Origin: JBBSAT01 sp044223665
GTDB taxonomy: Bacteria > Myxococcota_A > Polyangia > Polyangiales > Sandaracinaceae
Length of the DNA stretch: 64,000 nucleotides
Direction: 5' to 3'
Assembly (NCBI GenBank): GCA_044223665.1
Contig: JBGALT010000022.1
Span: 5,804 to 69,803, forward strand
This document shows positions 42,143 through 50,655 of the stretch, in pieces. The notes beneath the pieces are model-generated. The model had not been told where the DNA came from and did not search any database. It was given only the letters and a program-made list of their open reading frames with translations. The translations under genes and the position numbers were made by a program. The number at the start of each line of letters is the position of its first letter. Within the stretch, counting starts at the first letter, position 1.

Positions 42143-42832
42143 TCAGTTCTCGACGAAGATGGCGCCGTACATGCCGGCGACGTAGTGGACCGCGCAGTAG
42201 TACCCGTACGCGCCGGCGGCGGACATGGTGAACGACGCCGTGTTGCCGGTGTCCGTCGAGCGGATCGGCGAGCTCGGATCGCTGCTCACCATGGTCCCGA
42301 CGACTTCCCCCGCGCGCAGCGGGTGGAACGCGAACGCGACGTCGAACCTGACCACCGTCCCCGTTCGAACGCGAATGCACGGCGGCGTGAACGAAAGGCC
42401 CGCCTGCGTGATCGTCACGCTCGACATGCTCGTCATGTCGAGCGCCGTGGCTTGCGTACACCCGTTGAGGGTCGGCGCCATGAACGCATCGGGGACGAAC
42501 GCGTCGTCGGAAACGAGCGCGTCGTCGGAAACGAACGCGTCGTCGGGCACGAGCGCGTCCACGCCGACGTCCGTCGACCCGTCGGTCGGTGCCTGGGCAT
42601 CGGCGCCTGCGTCGTCCGTGGTGGCCGCGTCGACGGTGACACCGGTGTCCACCACGGCACCGGCTTCCGTCCGGGCGTCGAGTGCCGCGTCCAGCTGCGG
42701 CCCACCGCCATCGTTCGCGCCGGCGTCGTGGTCCCCACCATCGACGCTCCCGACGCCGGTCCCGGGGCAACCGGCGAGCGCCACCGTTACGACCAGCCCA
42801 CCCATCGTCGCGGAAAGGCGCAAGAAGCTCAT
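42143..42832 (-). CDS. Cupredoxin-like lipoprotein with acidic stalk
   Basis: A 229-residue lipoprotein (lipobox V-A-L-A-G-C, Cys at 17). A long stalk of Asp/Gly/Ala with D-D-A-F-V-S/D-D-A-L-V-S repeats (about 90-120) leads to a C-terminal cupredoxin fold (about 130-229). Likely copper ligands are His in F-A-F-H-P-L and Cys-His-Met in Y-Y-C-A-V-H-Y-V-A-G-M-Y, which is the plastocyanin-like C-x2-H-x4-M spacing. It may carry electrons at the cell surface. Converges on the creatininase gene. ATG 42832 fits the signal peptide. Confidence 0.82.
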   Translation of the reverse strand: MSFLRLSATMGGLVVTVALAGCPGTGVGSVDGGDHDAGANDGGGPQLDAALDARTEAGAVVDTGVTVDAATTDDAGADAQAPTDGSTDVGVDALVPDDAFVSDDALVSDDAFVPDAFMAPTLNGCTQATALDMTSMSSVTITQAGLSFTPPCIRVRTGTVVRFDVAFAFHPLRAGEVVGTMVSSDPSSPIRSTDTGNTASFTMSAAGAYGYYCAVHYVAGMYGAIFVEN

Positions 42833-42895
42833 GCCGCGCAGCCTATCGCGCATCGCCGTGGGGGTCACGATCGACGTCGGCACCGTGGCCGCCGT

Positions 42896-43975
42896 TCAGC
42901 GGCAGGGGGCTCGCAGGCGCACGACGCCGGCAGCGCCCATGGCGCGCGTGCAGGCCTCGCCGAACAGATCGTAGGTGCCGTTCTCGCCCATCGCCCAGCC
43001 GTCGGTGCGCGTGGGATCGTGCGGGACGAGCACGCCGCCCACCACGACCTCCGGCTCCGTCGTGGTGATGGCGCCGTCGGGGAAGAAGGAGCAGCTCGAG
43101 ACGCGCGTCGCGATGTCCTGGAACGCGCGGCGCAGGTCGTCGGGGTTGCGGACGTCGTAGAAGGGCTCGGCGTCGCGCACGACGGGACGGCCTCCGGCGA
43201 ACGCCATCTGCGCCAGCACGCTCACGAGATAGCTCTCGCGCACGTCCATCGCGATCACGTACGTCGCCACGCCGCGGGCGAGCGCCTCGTCGATGCGCGC
43301 GACCGTCCGGTTGCGATCGAGACAGAGCTCGGGTTCGACGCCGATCTCGACGCACGTCTCGGGGGCTTGCCCGAACCACGGCTCGGCCGCGTCGGCCGGA
43401 TCGCAGTTCGGCCCGCCGTCCGTCGCCAGCACGATCGACTGCGGGACGCCTTCGCGACGACGTGCGAGCAGCGCTCGCGTGGCGACCGCCAGCGCGTCGG
43501 CCGTCGGCGTTCCCCCCGATGGCTCGTGCGCCGAGAGCGCCGACGTGATCGCCGCGCCCGAGCCGAGCGCGACGGGGACGTCGAGCTGCGCGCCCACGTT
43601 GCAGACCGTGCCGCCCGAGATCGTCGCGCCGGGGATCGGGAAGATCGACGCACCGAACGCCACCTCGGCGTCGAACGCCGGGAGCGCGTCTCCGAGCGCT
43701 TCGTGGAGCGCGCTCCAGCGCGTGGTGGTCGAGCTCGCGAGGGGACGCGTCATCGATCCCGATCGATCGAGCACGAGCACCACGTCGGCGTGCGCCGGAA
43801 GCAGGACGACGTCGGGCACGCAGACGGGCCCGCCGTCGGGCAAGCGCGGTGGGCCCGCATCGAAGCGCGCCGCGTCGACCGGTGGGACCTCGAGCCCGGT
43901 CTTGGCGCCACACCCCGAGACGGTGATCGCGATCGCGAACAAGGCTCGAGCTCGGCGCAGCACGTACGAGAGCAT
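42896..43975 (-). CDS. VWA-domain lipoprotein
   Basis: A 359-residue exported protein (lipobox T-V-S-G-C near 22). The VWA domain (about 62-290) has an intact MIDAS: D-R-S-G-S-M, a Thr in S-G-G-T-P-T and Asp in V-L-A-T-D-G-G. Several cysteines (C-N-V-G, N-C-D, C-V-E, C-L-D) suggest disulfides. Typical of myxobacterial surface adhesins or calcium-dependent binders. It lies 63 bases from the cupredoxin gene in the same direction and may be transcribed with it. Unlike the fragment at 19325, it keeps its signal and MIDAS. Confidence 0.82.
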   Translation of the reverse strand: MLSYVLRRARALFAIAITVSGCGAKTGLEVPPVDAARFDAGPPRLPDGGPVCVPDVVLLPAHADVVLVLDRSGSMTRPLASSTTTRWSALHEALGDALPAFDAEVAFGASIFPIPGATISGGTVCNVGAQLDVPVALGSGAAITSALSAHEPSGGTPTADALAVATRALLARRREGVPQSIVLATDGGPNCDPADAAEPWFGQAPETCVEIGVEPELCLDRNRTVARIDEALARGVATYVIAMDVRESYLVSVLAQMAFAGGRPVVRDAEPFYDVRNPDDLRRAFQDIATRVSSCSFFPDGAITTTEPEVVVGGVLVPHDPTRTDGWAMGENGTYDLFGEACTRAMGAAGVVRLRAPCR

Positions 43976-44049
43976 TCGCCCATCCGCGCGCTCCGATCAA
44001 GCCGGACCGCCGAGGGCGCGATGCGGGAACGCTGGTAGAGTGCCGGCGC

Positions 44050-45687
44050 ATGAAGATCGAGTGCGACTATCTCGTTCTCGGAAGCGGTGTGGCCGGCCTC
44101 ACGCTCGCCCTCGAGGCCGCCGCTCACGGGCGCGTCGCGGTGGTGACCAAGCGCGCGCTCTCCGACTCGAACACCGCGTGGGCCCAGGGCGGCATCGCCG
44201 CCGTCATCGACCCGCACGACAGCTTCGCCGCGCACACCACCGACACGCTCAACGCCGGCTACGGCCTGAACAAGCGCAAGGCCGTGGAGATGGTCGTCGA
44301 GGGCGGCCCGGCCGGCATCCGGCGCCTCATCGAGCTGGGCGCGAGCTTCGACACGCGCAGCGAAGAGGAAGCCGGTGTCGTCGTCGACGGTCGCCCCATC
44401 GATCCGCCGCTCGACCTGACCCGCGAAGCCGCCCACACGGCACGGCGCGTGGTCCACGCGGGCGACGTGACGGGCCGCGAGGTCTCGCGCGTGCTCGTGC
44501 AGGCGGTGCGCGCGCACGCGAACATCCAGGTCTACGAGCACCACATGGCGATCGACCTGATCGATCTCTCCAAGCTCGGTGGCCCGCACCAGATCGCCGG
44601 TGCCTACGTGCTGGACACCCAGAAGGGCGAGATCCACACGTTCGTCGCGCGAGCCACGGTGCTCGCCACGGGAGGCGCGGGGAAGGTCTACCTCTACACG
44701 ACCAATCCCGACGTCGCGACGGGAGACGGCGTGGCGATGGCGTATCGCGCGGGCGCGCTGATCTCGAACATGGAGTTCTTCCAGTTCCATCCGACCTGCC
44801 TCTTCCACCCGCAGGCCAAGAGCTTCCTGATCAGCGAGGCGCTGCGCGGCGAGGGCGGGATCCTCCGCCTCGCCGACGGCGAAGCGTTCATGAAGCGGCA
44901 CCACCCGCTCGCCGACCTCGCGCCACGCGACGTCGTCGCCCGCACGATCGACTTCGAGATGAAGCGTACCGGCGCCGACTGCGTGTACCTCGACATGTCG
45001 GCGCGCCCCGCGGCGTACCTGAAGGAGCGCTTCCCGACGATCTACGCCGAGTGTCTGCGCTTCGGGATCGACCTGACCGCGCAGCCGATCCCGATCGTCC
45101 CGGCCGCCCACTACATGTGCGGCGGCGTCGTGGTCGACCTCGAGGGACGGACGAACATCCCGGGGCTCTGGGGTGTGGGCGAGGTGACGTGCTCGGGCCT
45201 GCACGGGGCGAACCGACTCGCGTCCAACTCGCTCCTCGAGGGCCTCGTCTACGGGGCGCGTGGCGCCGACTCGATTCGAAAGGTCGGCCGCACCGCGCCC
45301 TTCCCCGACGTGCCCGACTGGGACGCCGGCGAGGCCGTGCCGAGCGACGAGGGCGTCGTCATCAGCCAGAACTGGGACGAGCTCCGGCGCTTCATGTGGA
45401 ACTACGTCGGCATCGTGCGCAGCGACAAGCGGCTGCGCCGCGCCGCGCGCCGCGTCGCGCTGCTCAAGGACGAGATCCGCGAGTACTACTGGAAGCACCA
45501 GCTCACGCTGGACCTGCTCGAGCTGCGCAACATCGCCGACGTCGCCGAGATGATCATCGGCTGCGCGAGCGTCCGGAGAGAGAGCCGCGGCCTGCACTAC
45601 AACATCGATCACGCGGAGACCGACCCCACGCTCGCCCGCGACTCCGTGATCGTCTTTGGCGAGCCGCCTCACCTCGCCAAGGACTGA
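44050..45687 (+). CDS. nadB: L-aspartate oxidase
   Basis: NadB oxidises L-aspartate to iminoaspartate, the first step of de novo NAD synthesis. The 545-residue FAD enzyme has the N-terminal dinucleotide motif G-S-G-V-A-G-L-T (about 11-18), the substrate blocks H-T-A-R-R-V-V-H-A-G-D and H-P-T-C-L-F, the E-A-L-R-G-E-G-G family signature, and the C-terminal S-N-S-L-L-E-G-L-V-Y-G segment followed by a helical domain. Length fits the family. nadA and nadC are not adjacent. Divergent from the VWA lipoprotein. Confidence 0.95.
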   Translation: MKIECDYLVLGSGVAGLTLALEAAAHGRVAVVTKRALSDSNTAWAQGGIAAVIDPHDSFAAHTTDTLNAGYGLNKRKAVEMVVEGGPAGIRRLIELGASFDTRSEEEAGVVVDGRPIDPPLDLTREAAHTARRVVHAGDVTGREVSRVLVQAVRAHANIQVYEHHMAIDLIDLSKLGGPHQIAGAYVLDTQKGEIHTFVARATVLATGGAGKVYLYTTNPDVATGDGVAMAYRAGALISNMEFFQFHPTCLFHPQAKSFLISEALRGEGGILRLADGEAFMKRHHPLADLAPRDVVARTIDFEMKRTGADCVYLDMSARPAAYLKERFPTIYAECLRFGIDLTAQPIPIVPAAHYMCGGVVVDLEGRTNIPGLWGVGEVTCSGLHGANRLASNSLLEGLVYGARGADSIRKVGRTAPFPDVPDWDAGEAVPSDEGVVISQNWDELRRFMWNYVGIVRSDKRLRRAARRVALLKDEIREYYWKHQLTLDLLELRNIADVAEMIIGCASVRRESRGLHYNIDHAETDPTLARDSVIVFGEPPHLAKD

Positions 45688-45843
45688 CGTCGTCGGTCCG
45701 GGTGGTGACGAACGCGCACCAAATGCGGCGATTCTCACCACCGCCGCGCCAAAGGTGCAGCGTCCACGGAGCGGCGGATCGAGAAACGAGAGCGGACGGA
45801 CATTTCATCGCCGAGAGCCCGCGGGACCGGCTACACATGCTGG

Positions 45844-46446
45844 GTGAGCAGTACGCACGCGGGCAGGCGCCTTCTCTGCCTCGAAGACGACGTCACGGTC
45901 TCCCGCGCGCTGGAGCGCACGCTCCAAGGCTACGAGCTGGACATGGTCGCGACGGTGGCCGACGCCAAGATGCGGATCGAGAGCGGCGGCTCGTACGCCG
46001 CGTGGATCCTCGACGTGCGCGTGCCGGACGGATCGGGGCTCGACGTCCTCGCGTGGGCGCGGCTGCGGGGCGATCGCACCCCCGCGCTCGTCATGACGGG
46101 GGTGCTCGATCACGTCCACGCCAACTCGGCGCAGATCCTCGGTGCCGAGTTCGTCTTCAAGCCGTACGGCAAGGCGCATCTCGACTCGTTCCTCGAGCGC
46201 GCCACGCGCCCGACCGAGACCCCTCTGCCGAGCCGCAACGCCGAGGCCTTCGTCCGCGAGCACGGCCTCACCAAGCGTGAGGGCGAGATCATCCACGCGA
46301 TCGCGCGCGGCGTGCCGCGTGCCGATCTGGCCGGCCAGCTGGGCGTCGCCGAGAGCACCATCAAGACGCTCGTGCACCGCCTGCTCGAGCGCGCCGGCTA
46401 CGCGAACCTCGACGAAGTGCTGCGCGATCTGCTCAAGCGCGAGTGA
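45844..46446 (+). CDS. Response regulator, receiver plus LuxR-type helix-turn-helix
   Basis: A 200-residue two-component regulator. Receiver (about 9-120): acidic E-D-D, phosphoacceptor Asp in I-L-D-V-R-V-P-D-G-S-G, M-T-G and the conserved Lys in F-K-P-Y-G. C-terminal DNA-binding domain (about 138-198) with L-T-K-R-E-G-E-I-I and V-A-E-S-T-I-K-T-L-V-H-R-L, NarL/LuxR type. No histidine kinase is adjacent, so it is orphan here. GTG start at 45844. Confidence 0.9.
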   Translation: MSSTHAGRRLLCLEDDVTVSRALERTLQGYELDMVATVADAKMRIESGGSYAAWILDVRVPDGSGLDVLAWARLRGDRTPALVMTGVLDHVHANSAQILGAEFVFKPYGKAHLDSFLERATRPTETPLPSRNAEAFVREHGLTKREGEIIHAIARGVPRADLAGQLGVAESTIKTLVHRLLERAGYANLDEVLRDLLKRE

Positions 46447-46540
46447 GCGCGTCGATCACGTCCGTCGAGGGAGCCGAGACCCACGCGATCACGACGCGAT
46501 GAAGCGTCGCGATCGCGCGAAGATCCGAGCCGGCGCGTCG

Positions 46541-47626
46541 TCAATCGGTCTGGTTCAGCCCGGCGAGGAACGCGCTCTCGAATGCCGCGGCGTCGGCGTG
46601 GCGTGCGACGGAGATCCTCGTGCCGCGGCGCGAGACGTAGGTCCGCCCCGACGAAGGCCCTTCGGCGGTCACGACGGCGATCCGCTCGCGACCGGTGTCG
46701 AGCACGCTCGAGGGCCCGGCGACGTCCACCGCGGCGACGGCCGCGAGCGGATCCCACCAGAAGAACGCGTGGATCGAGATGCCGAACTGGACGATCGGCT
46801 GCGACGTCACGTCGACCACGATGTCCGCGCTGGCGGTGGCGGCCGACGCCGCGAGCGTCCCGACGTACTCGAAGGTGACGGGCACGTCGTTGGTGGCGTC
46901 GAGCGGAACGAGCGTGACGCGCTCCCCGAATGCCGCGAGCACGTCCTCGAGCGCCGACGGATCGGCCCACGCGTTCAGCTCCTGCGTGTTGTCGTAGGTC
47001 TCGGTGCCGGTGCCGAGGAGGTTGCCGGGGACGCCGAGCGCGCCCGCCATGATCACGACCCGATCCGCGTCGAGACGGCGGCGGCCGTGCCGGTGGTGGT
47101 GGTCGTCCTCGAGCGCCGTCGCGACGTTGGTGAGCGGGCCCGTGGCGACGAGGATCGTGTCGTCTCGAAGAACGCTGCGAAGCAGGTCGGGCGCGCTCTG
47201 GGCCGCCGGCGCGCTGCTCTCCGAGCATCCGGCGAGCGCGCCCTCGAGCACCAGCTCGACGGCGCCGCGCAGCTCCGGCGAGACCGCGTGCGCGCCGACC
47301 GGTGAGCCATCCGCCACCGGGACGTCCGGCGCACCGCAGGCGGCGAGCACGCATCGGGCGTGGCGGATCGCGCTGCCGGGCGTGCCGGCGCCGTCGTTCT
47401 CGATGGTGACCGCGCGGAGCCGAATGTGCCCGGCGAGATGCTCGGCGCACAGGTACGCGAGCGCGGTCGCGTCGTCGAAGTCCAGGTCCGTGTCGAAGAC
47501 GACGTCCGGAGCGCGTGGTGAAGAACATGCCTCGGCCGACGCGGCGGACGCTTCCGCCCCCGGCTCACCGACGCAACCGACCGAGACCAAGAGGACGAGG
47601 GGAACGAGCTGCCTTCCGATCGACAT
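46541..47626 (-). CDS. Inosine-uridine nucleoside hydrolase-like lipoprotein
   Basis: A 361-residue exported protein of the IUNH family. Lipobox V-S-V-G-C near 18. The calcium-binding motif is D-T-D-L-D-F-D-D-A (about 45-53), matching DTDxGxDDA with Asp for Gly; further family features are V-A-T-G-P-L-T-N and P-L-D-A-T-N-D-V. A His-rich insert (D-D-H-H-H-R-H-G-R-R-R) is unusual. Nucleoside hydrolysis at the cell surface or periplasm is likely but the substrate is uncertain. A GGAGGT site precedes ATG 47626. Confidence 0.85.
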   Translation of the reverse strand: MSIGRQLVPLVLLVSVGCVGEPGAEASAASAEACSSPRAPDVVFDTDLDFDDATALAYLCAEHLAGHIRLRAVTIENDGAGTPGSAIRHARCVLAACGAPDVPVADGSPVGAHAVSPELRGAVELVLEGALAGCSESSAPAAQSAPDLLRSVLRDDTILVATGPLTNVATALEDDHHHRHGRRRLDADRVVIMAGALGVPGNLLGTGTETYDNTQELNAWADPSALEDVLAAFGERVTLVPLDATNDVPVTFEYVGTLAASAATASADIVVDVTSQPIVQFGISIHAFFWWDPLAAVAAVDVAGPSSVLDTGRERIAVVTAEGPSSGRTYVSRRGTRISVARHADAAAFESAFLAGLNQTD

Positions 47627-47727
47627 CAGCGACCTCCTGCATGCGGGTTTTCAGTTCATCGGCTCCGATCGGTTACGTGTGCAGAGGCAGCCTCCTTCCG
47701 CCGCGTCGTCTCGCGCGCGTCGATTCG

Positions 47728-48123
47728 TCAGTGCTTGAGAGCGCGCAGGTGCGCGAGCGCTTCCTCGCGCGTGGCGAAGATCTTCAGCCGCAGGTCGAAG
47801 CCGAACGAGAGCGCGGCGGCGACCATGCGGATCGGGCCGGACGCGACCACCGCGGCGATGTGCCCTCCACCCAGCTTGCGGAAGAGCGAGATCGTGTTGC
47901 CCGCGTTGTCCCGCCTCCCGGCGTCGATGCCCGTGGCGCCCGAGGCGTCGTAGAGCCAGTCGGCACCCGGGTACTTCTGCAGCAGCCGAGAGAGGTCCTC
48001 GTTGAGGGCCGAGTCGAACGCGATGACCCCGTCGAGCTTGGTCTCGACGATGTTTCCCTCGAGGTGCCGGGTCACGATGGTTCCCGCCGGCTCGGCGGAC
48101 TTCTGTGCGGTGCTCTTGGCCAT
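47728..48123 (-). CDS. Small STAS/SEC14-like protein
   Basis: A 131-residue soluble protein with an alternating strand/helix pattern: E-G-N-I-V-E-T-K-L-D-G-V-I, L-S-R-L-L-Q-K-Y-P-G-A-D-W-L-Y-D-A-S-G, A-A-V-V-A-S-G-P-I, I-F-A-T-R-E-E-A-L-A-H-L. This suits the SpoIIAA/STAS-like lipid-binding or phospho-switch family, but the match is structural only. The gene is the last of a four-gene minus-strand run, 87 bases after the isoprenoid synthase gene. The upstream frame adds 13 codons; ATG 48123 is preferred because it gives a clean start. Confidence 0.55.
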   Translation of the reverse strand: MAKSTAQKSAEPAGTIVTRHLEGNIVETKLDGVIAFDSALNEDLSRLLQKYPGADWLYDASGATGIDAGRRDNAGNTISLFRKLGGGHIAAVVASGPIRMVAAALSFGFDLRLKIFATREEALAHLRALKH

Positions 48124-48210
48124 GGGCTCTGCCTCTCTTCCCTTCTTCGAATCTCTTTTCACTGCGCCTCTCGGCGCTCTCGCTCTCGTTCCGGCCGGCT
48201 CGCCAGCGCC

Positions 48211-49293
48211 TCAGCGCTGTGCTCGCACCGCGGGACAGTGGGCCTCGACCGCCGCTCGGAGCGACTCCACGCGACAGAGCCGCTCGACGAAGGTCCAGAC
48301 CAGATCGGCCACGCACGGCCTTGCCGCGGGGGCCGCGGCGGCGATCGCCTCCGCCGCGTCGTCGGCGATCTTGCGCAAGGTCGCCGGGATGCCGACGCGC
48401 TCGATCTCGCTGGCGAGGCTGGCGTAGAGCTCCTCGTCGCCCGTCGCTCCCTCTCCCGCCACGCGCCGACGAGCCCAGAACGCCTCGAGCTGCGCCGCGC
48501 AGTCGGGCGAGCTCCGAATCGTCGAGAGGAGCGGGTAGGTCACGATGCCCATCTTGAGATCGTCGTTCTCGCCGTCACGCTCGCGGTGCTCGACGAAGTT
48601 CACGATGTCGTCGACGTCCTGCTGCAGCTCGGCGAAGCGCGCGTGCACGACGTGATCGAGGGGCCCCCGGCCGTGCAGCACGAGCGCGCTGTCGAGCGAG
48701 TGAGCGATCGCCGCCGGGACCGCGTCGTAGTGGCGCGCGAGCCAGCCCGCGAGCGTCGCGGGATCGACGGCGGGGTAGCGCGAGTCGTGCTCCCACACCT
48801 CGGCGGCGCAGATGTCCGAGAACATCCGCGTGACGATGGGCACCAGCTCGGGCGCTTCCACGCGCGTCTGCTCGAGCGCTGCATTGAACAGGAAGATCGA
48901 GAAGGGCGCGGCCGACGGCGCCCCGAAGCGCCGCCAGTACGTCAGGCGACCGGAGCGGTACGGGGTGTGGTCGACGGTGTCGTCGAGGATGCCGATCAGC
49001 TCGACCATGAGCAGGAACGCCGGCAGGTAGGCGCGGTGACGCGCCGTGATGCCGCCCTGGCTCTCGGCCATCGCGAGGAACATCAGCGGCGCGAGCACGA
49101 ACGAGGGCTGCTCGTGGTCGAGCACGCCGTACGCGAAGTACGGCGCGATCGGGCCCGGCACGAGGAGCGCGCGCAGCTGGTCGCGCGCCTCGACGAGCAG
49201 CGGCTCGTAGCGCGGTCGGCTGCGCAGGAAGACGCCCTGGAACTTGTCCGGGAACGCGAGGCGAACGGAACCCGTCTGTTGAGCTTCGCGCAT
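48211..49293 (-). CDS. Class I isoprenoid synthase (polyprenyl synthetase-like)
   Basis: A 360-residue all-helical protein. The first aspartate motif D-D-T-V-D sits in the expected setting (E-L-I-G-I-L-D-D-T-V-D-H-T-P-Y-R-S-G), and the second is Q-Q-D-V-D-D-I-V-N, i.e. DDxxN rather than DDxxD, followed by a K-M-G-I-V-T-Y-P-L-L block that matches the synthetase K-G-x-x-T-x-P-L. Thus prenyl diphosphate binding is likely; chain elongation or terpene cyclisation cannot be told apart. It follows a HAD hydrolase gene and a STAS-like gene. A GGAGGT site precedes ATG 49293. No other terpene gene was seen nearby. Confidence 0.78.
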   Translation of the reverse strand: MREAQQTGSVRLAFPDKFQGVFLRSRPRYEPLLVEARDQLRALLVPGPIAPYFAYGVLDHEQPSFVLAPLMFLAMAESQGGITARHRAYLPAFLLMVELIGILDDTVDHTPYRSGRLTYWRRFGAPSAAPFSIFLFNAALEQTRVEAPELVPIVTRMFSDICAAEVWEHDSRYPAVDPATLAGWLARHYDAVPAAIAHSLDSALVLHGRGPLDHVVHARFAELQQDVDDIVNFVEHRERDGENDDLKMGIVTYPLLSTIRSSPDCAAQLEAFWARRRVAGEGATGDEELYASLASEIERVGIPATLRKIADDAAEAIAAAAPAARPCVADLVWTFVERLCRVESLRAAVEAHCPAVRAQR

Positions 49294-49347
49294 CGAAACC
49301 TCCGGATGGACTCGAAGCAGGCACAGGAACCGGAAACGACGCAGCGG

Positions 49348-50031
49348 CTAAGGGGGGCCGGCGCGAGCGGTGGGCGACGCCGGCGCTCCGAGCGCGGCCT
49401 CGAGGAACGCGGAGAGGTCGGGCACGGACTCGTCGGTCGCGTCCTTGGCCCGCCGATCCAGGCGGTAGGCGCGGATGCCGACACGACGCGCGCCATCGAC
49501 GCACGCTTCTTCGTCGTCGACGAGCGCGCACTCGGCGGGCGAGACGTCGAGCCGGTCGAGCGTGTGCATGTACGCGCTCGGATCGGGCTTGGGCGCGCCG
49601 GCGACGCCGGCCGCGAAGGTGACGTCCACGAGGTCGAGCAAGCCCGCCGCGCGAAGCGACGCCTGGAGCCCGACGAACGGGAAGTTCGAGAGCACGGCGA
49701 TGCGCATCCCGTGCTCGCGGGCGCGCTCGAGCGTCGGGCGAGCATCGGGGAAAGGACGGATCGCCGTCGTGTAGTCGAAGTGGTTCAGACGCGCCTCGAG
49801 CGCCTCGTCCAGCTCCCACGCCTCGCGCACCGTCCGCCAGAAGGCCGCGACGTACCCTTGCTCGGCGCTCGCGCGGCGCGGCGGAGGCGCCAGGCGCGTG
49901 TGCGCCTGCCACGCTCGCCAGAGCGAGTCGAAGGATGCCTTCGGGACCCCCTCGAACATCGCCATCAAGGGCGCGAAGTCGAAGTGCGTGAGGACGCCGT
50001 CGCGATCGAAGACCAGAGCACGCGTCGTCAT
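49348..50031 (-). CDS. HAD-superfamily phosphatase-like hydrolase
   Basis: A 227-residue HAD hydrolase with all four motifs: I, F-D-R-D-G-V-L (Asp nucleophile); II, L-S-N-F-P-F; III, the Lys in K-P-D-P-S; and IV, V-D-D-E. The cap is a helical C1 type (about 15-95). Usual substrates are small phosphate esters. The ATG overlaps the upstream stop (ATGA) and the isoprenoid synthase gene follows 54 bases on, so removal of phosphate from a prenyl product is a plausible inference, not shown. Confidence 0.85.
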   Translation of the reverse strand: MTTRALVFDRDGVLTHFDFAPLMAMFEGVPKASFDSLWRAWQAHTRLAPPPRRASAEQGYVAAFWRTVREAWELDEALEARLNHFDYTTAIRPFPDARPTLERAREHGMRIAVLSNFPFVGLQASLRAAGLLDLVDVTFAAGVAGAPKPDPSAYMHTLDRLDVSPAECALVDDEEACVDGARRVGIRAYRLDRRAKDATDESVPDLSAFLEAALGAPASPTARAGPP

Positions 50032-50480
50032 CGCCCCTCCAGCGCACGGTCGAGCTGACTGCGCGCCCAGCCTTCGGCGTCGGCGACCGATGCGAACACG
50101 CGCTCCGGACAGGCCGCCGGCGCCAGCCAGCGGATGGCGGTGTGGGCGCCGATCGCGGTCGGTGTCCGCGCCACGAACGCGATGCTCGCGCAGTGCGACT
50201 CGATCGCTCGCGCTCGCTCGTCGAGGGCGAGGGCGAGCTTGCGTCGAAGCGGCGCGGTCATGCCGACCTCGTCGTCGAGCTCGATCACGATCGCGAAGGG
50301 CTCTTGCCTCGCCAGCAGCCCGTCGAGCGCGCCGACCAGCGAGTCGACCTGGGCCTCGGTGATCTTCGCCGGCACGCGGTGGCGCGCGAGCTTCGAGACG
50401 CGTCCGGTGGTCTTCGCGTCGGTACGCGGCGGCTGCGAGCTCGGTGTCTCGGTCGGTGTTCGTGCTCCGGATGCTCCCAC
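50028..50480 (-). CDS. Small STAS/SEC14-like protein
   Basis: A 150-residue protein with a disordered N-terminus (about 1-30) and an alternating strand-helix body (A-R-H-R-V-P-A-K-I, F-A-I-V-I-E-L-D, L-A-L-A-L-D-E-R-A, A-S-I-A-F-V-A-R-T, V-F-A-S-V-A-D-A-E-G-W-A). It is reminiscent of the STAS/SEC14-type protein at 47728, to which it may be distantly related. It is the first gene of the minus-strand run ending at 47728. Divergent from the metallophosphoesterase by 175 bases. GTG start. Confidence 0.5.
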   Translation of the reverse strand: MGASGARTPTETPSSQPPRTDAKTTGRVSKLARHRVPAKITEAQVDSLVGALDGLLARQEPFAIVIELDDEVGMTAPLRRKLALALDERARAIESHCASIAFVARTPTAIGAHTAIRWLAPAACPERVFASVADAEGWARSQLDRALEGR

Positions 50481-50655
50481 TGGTGCTCCCCCACACCGCG
50501 CTTACGGCGCACGATGATGGGATCACCCTAGGCACCGATCACGAGAGGCGACAATCGGCCGAGTGGGTGGACGCGCGCACGGCGTGTCCGCCTCGAGGGT
50601 GGACGACGCTCTCCGATCGGCCCCGCTGCGCTGCCTCGTCGTGGCGCGCTGCCTC

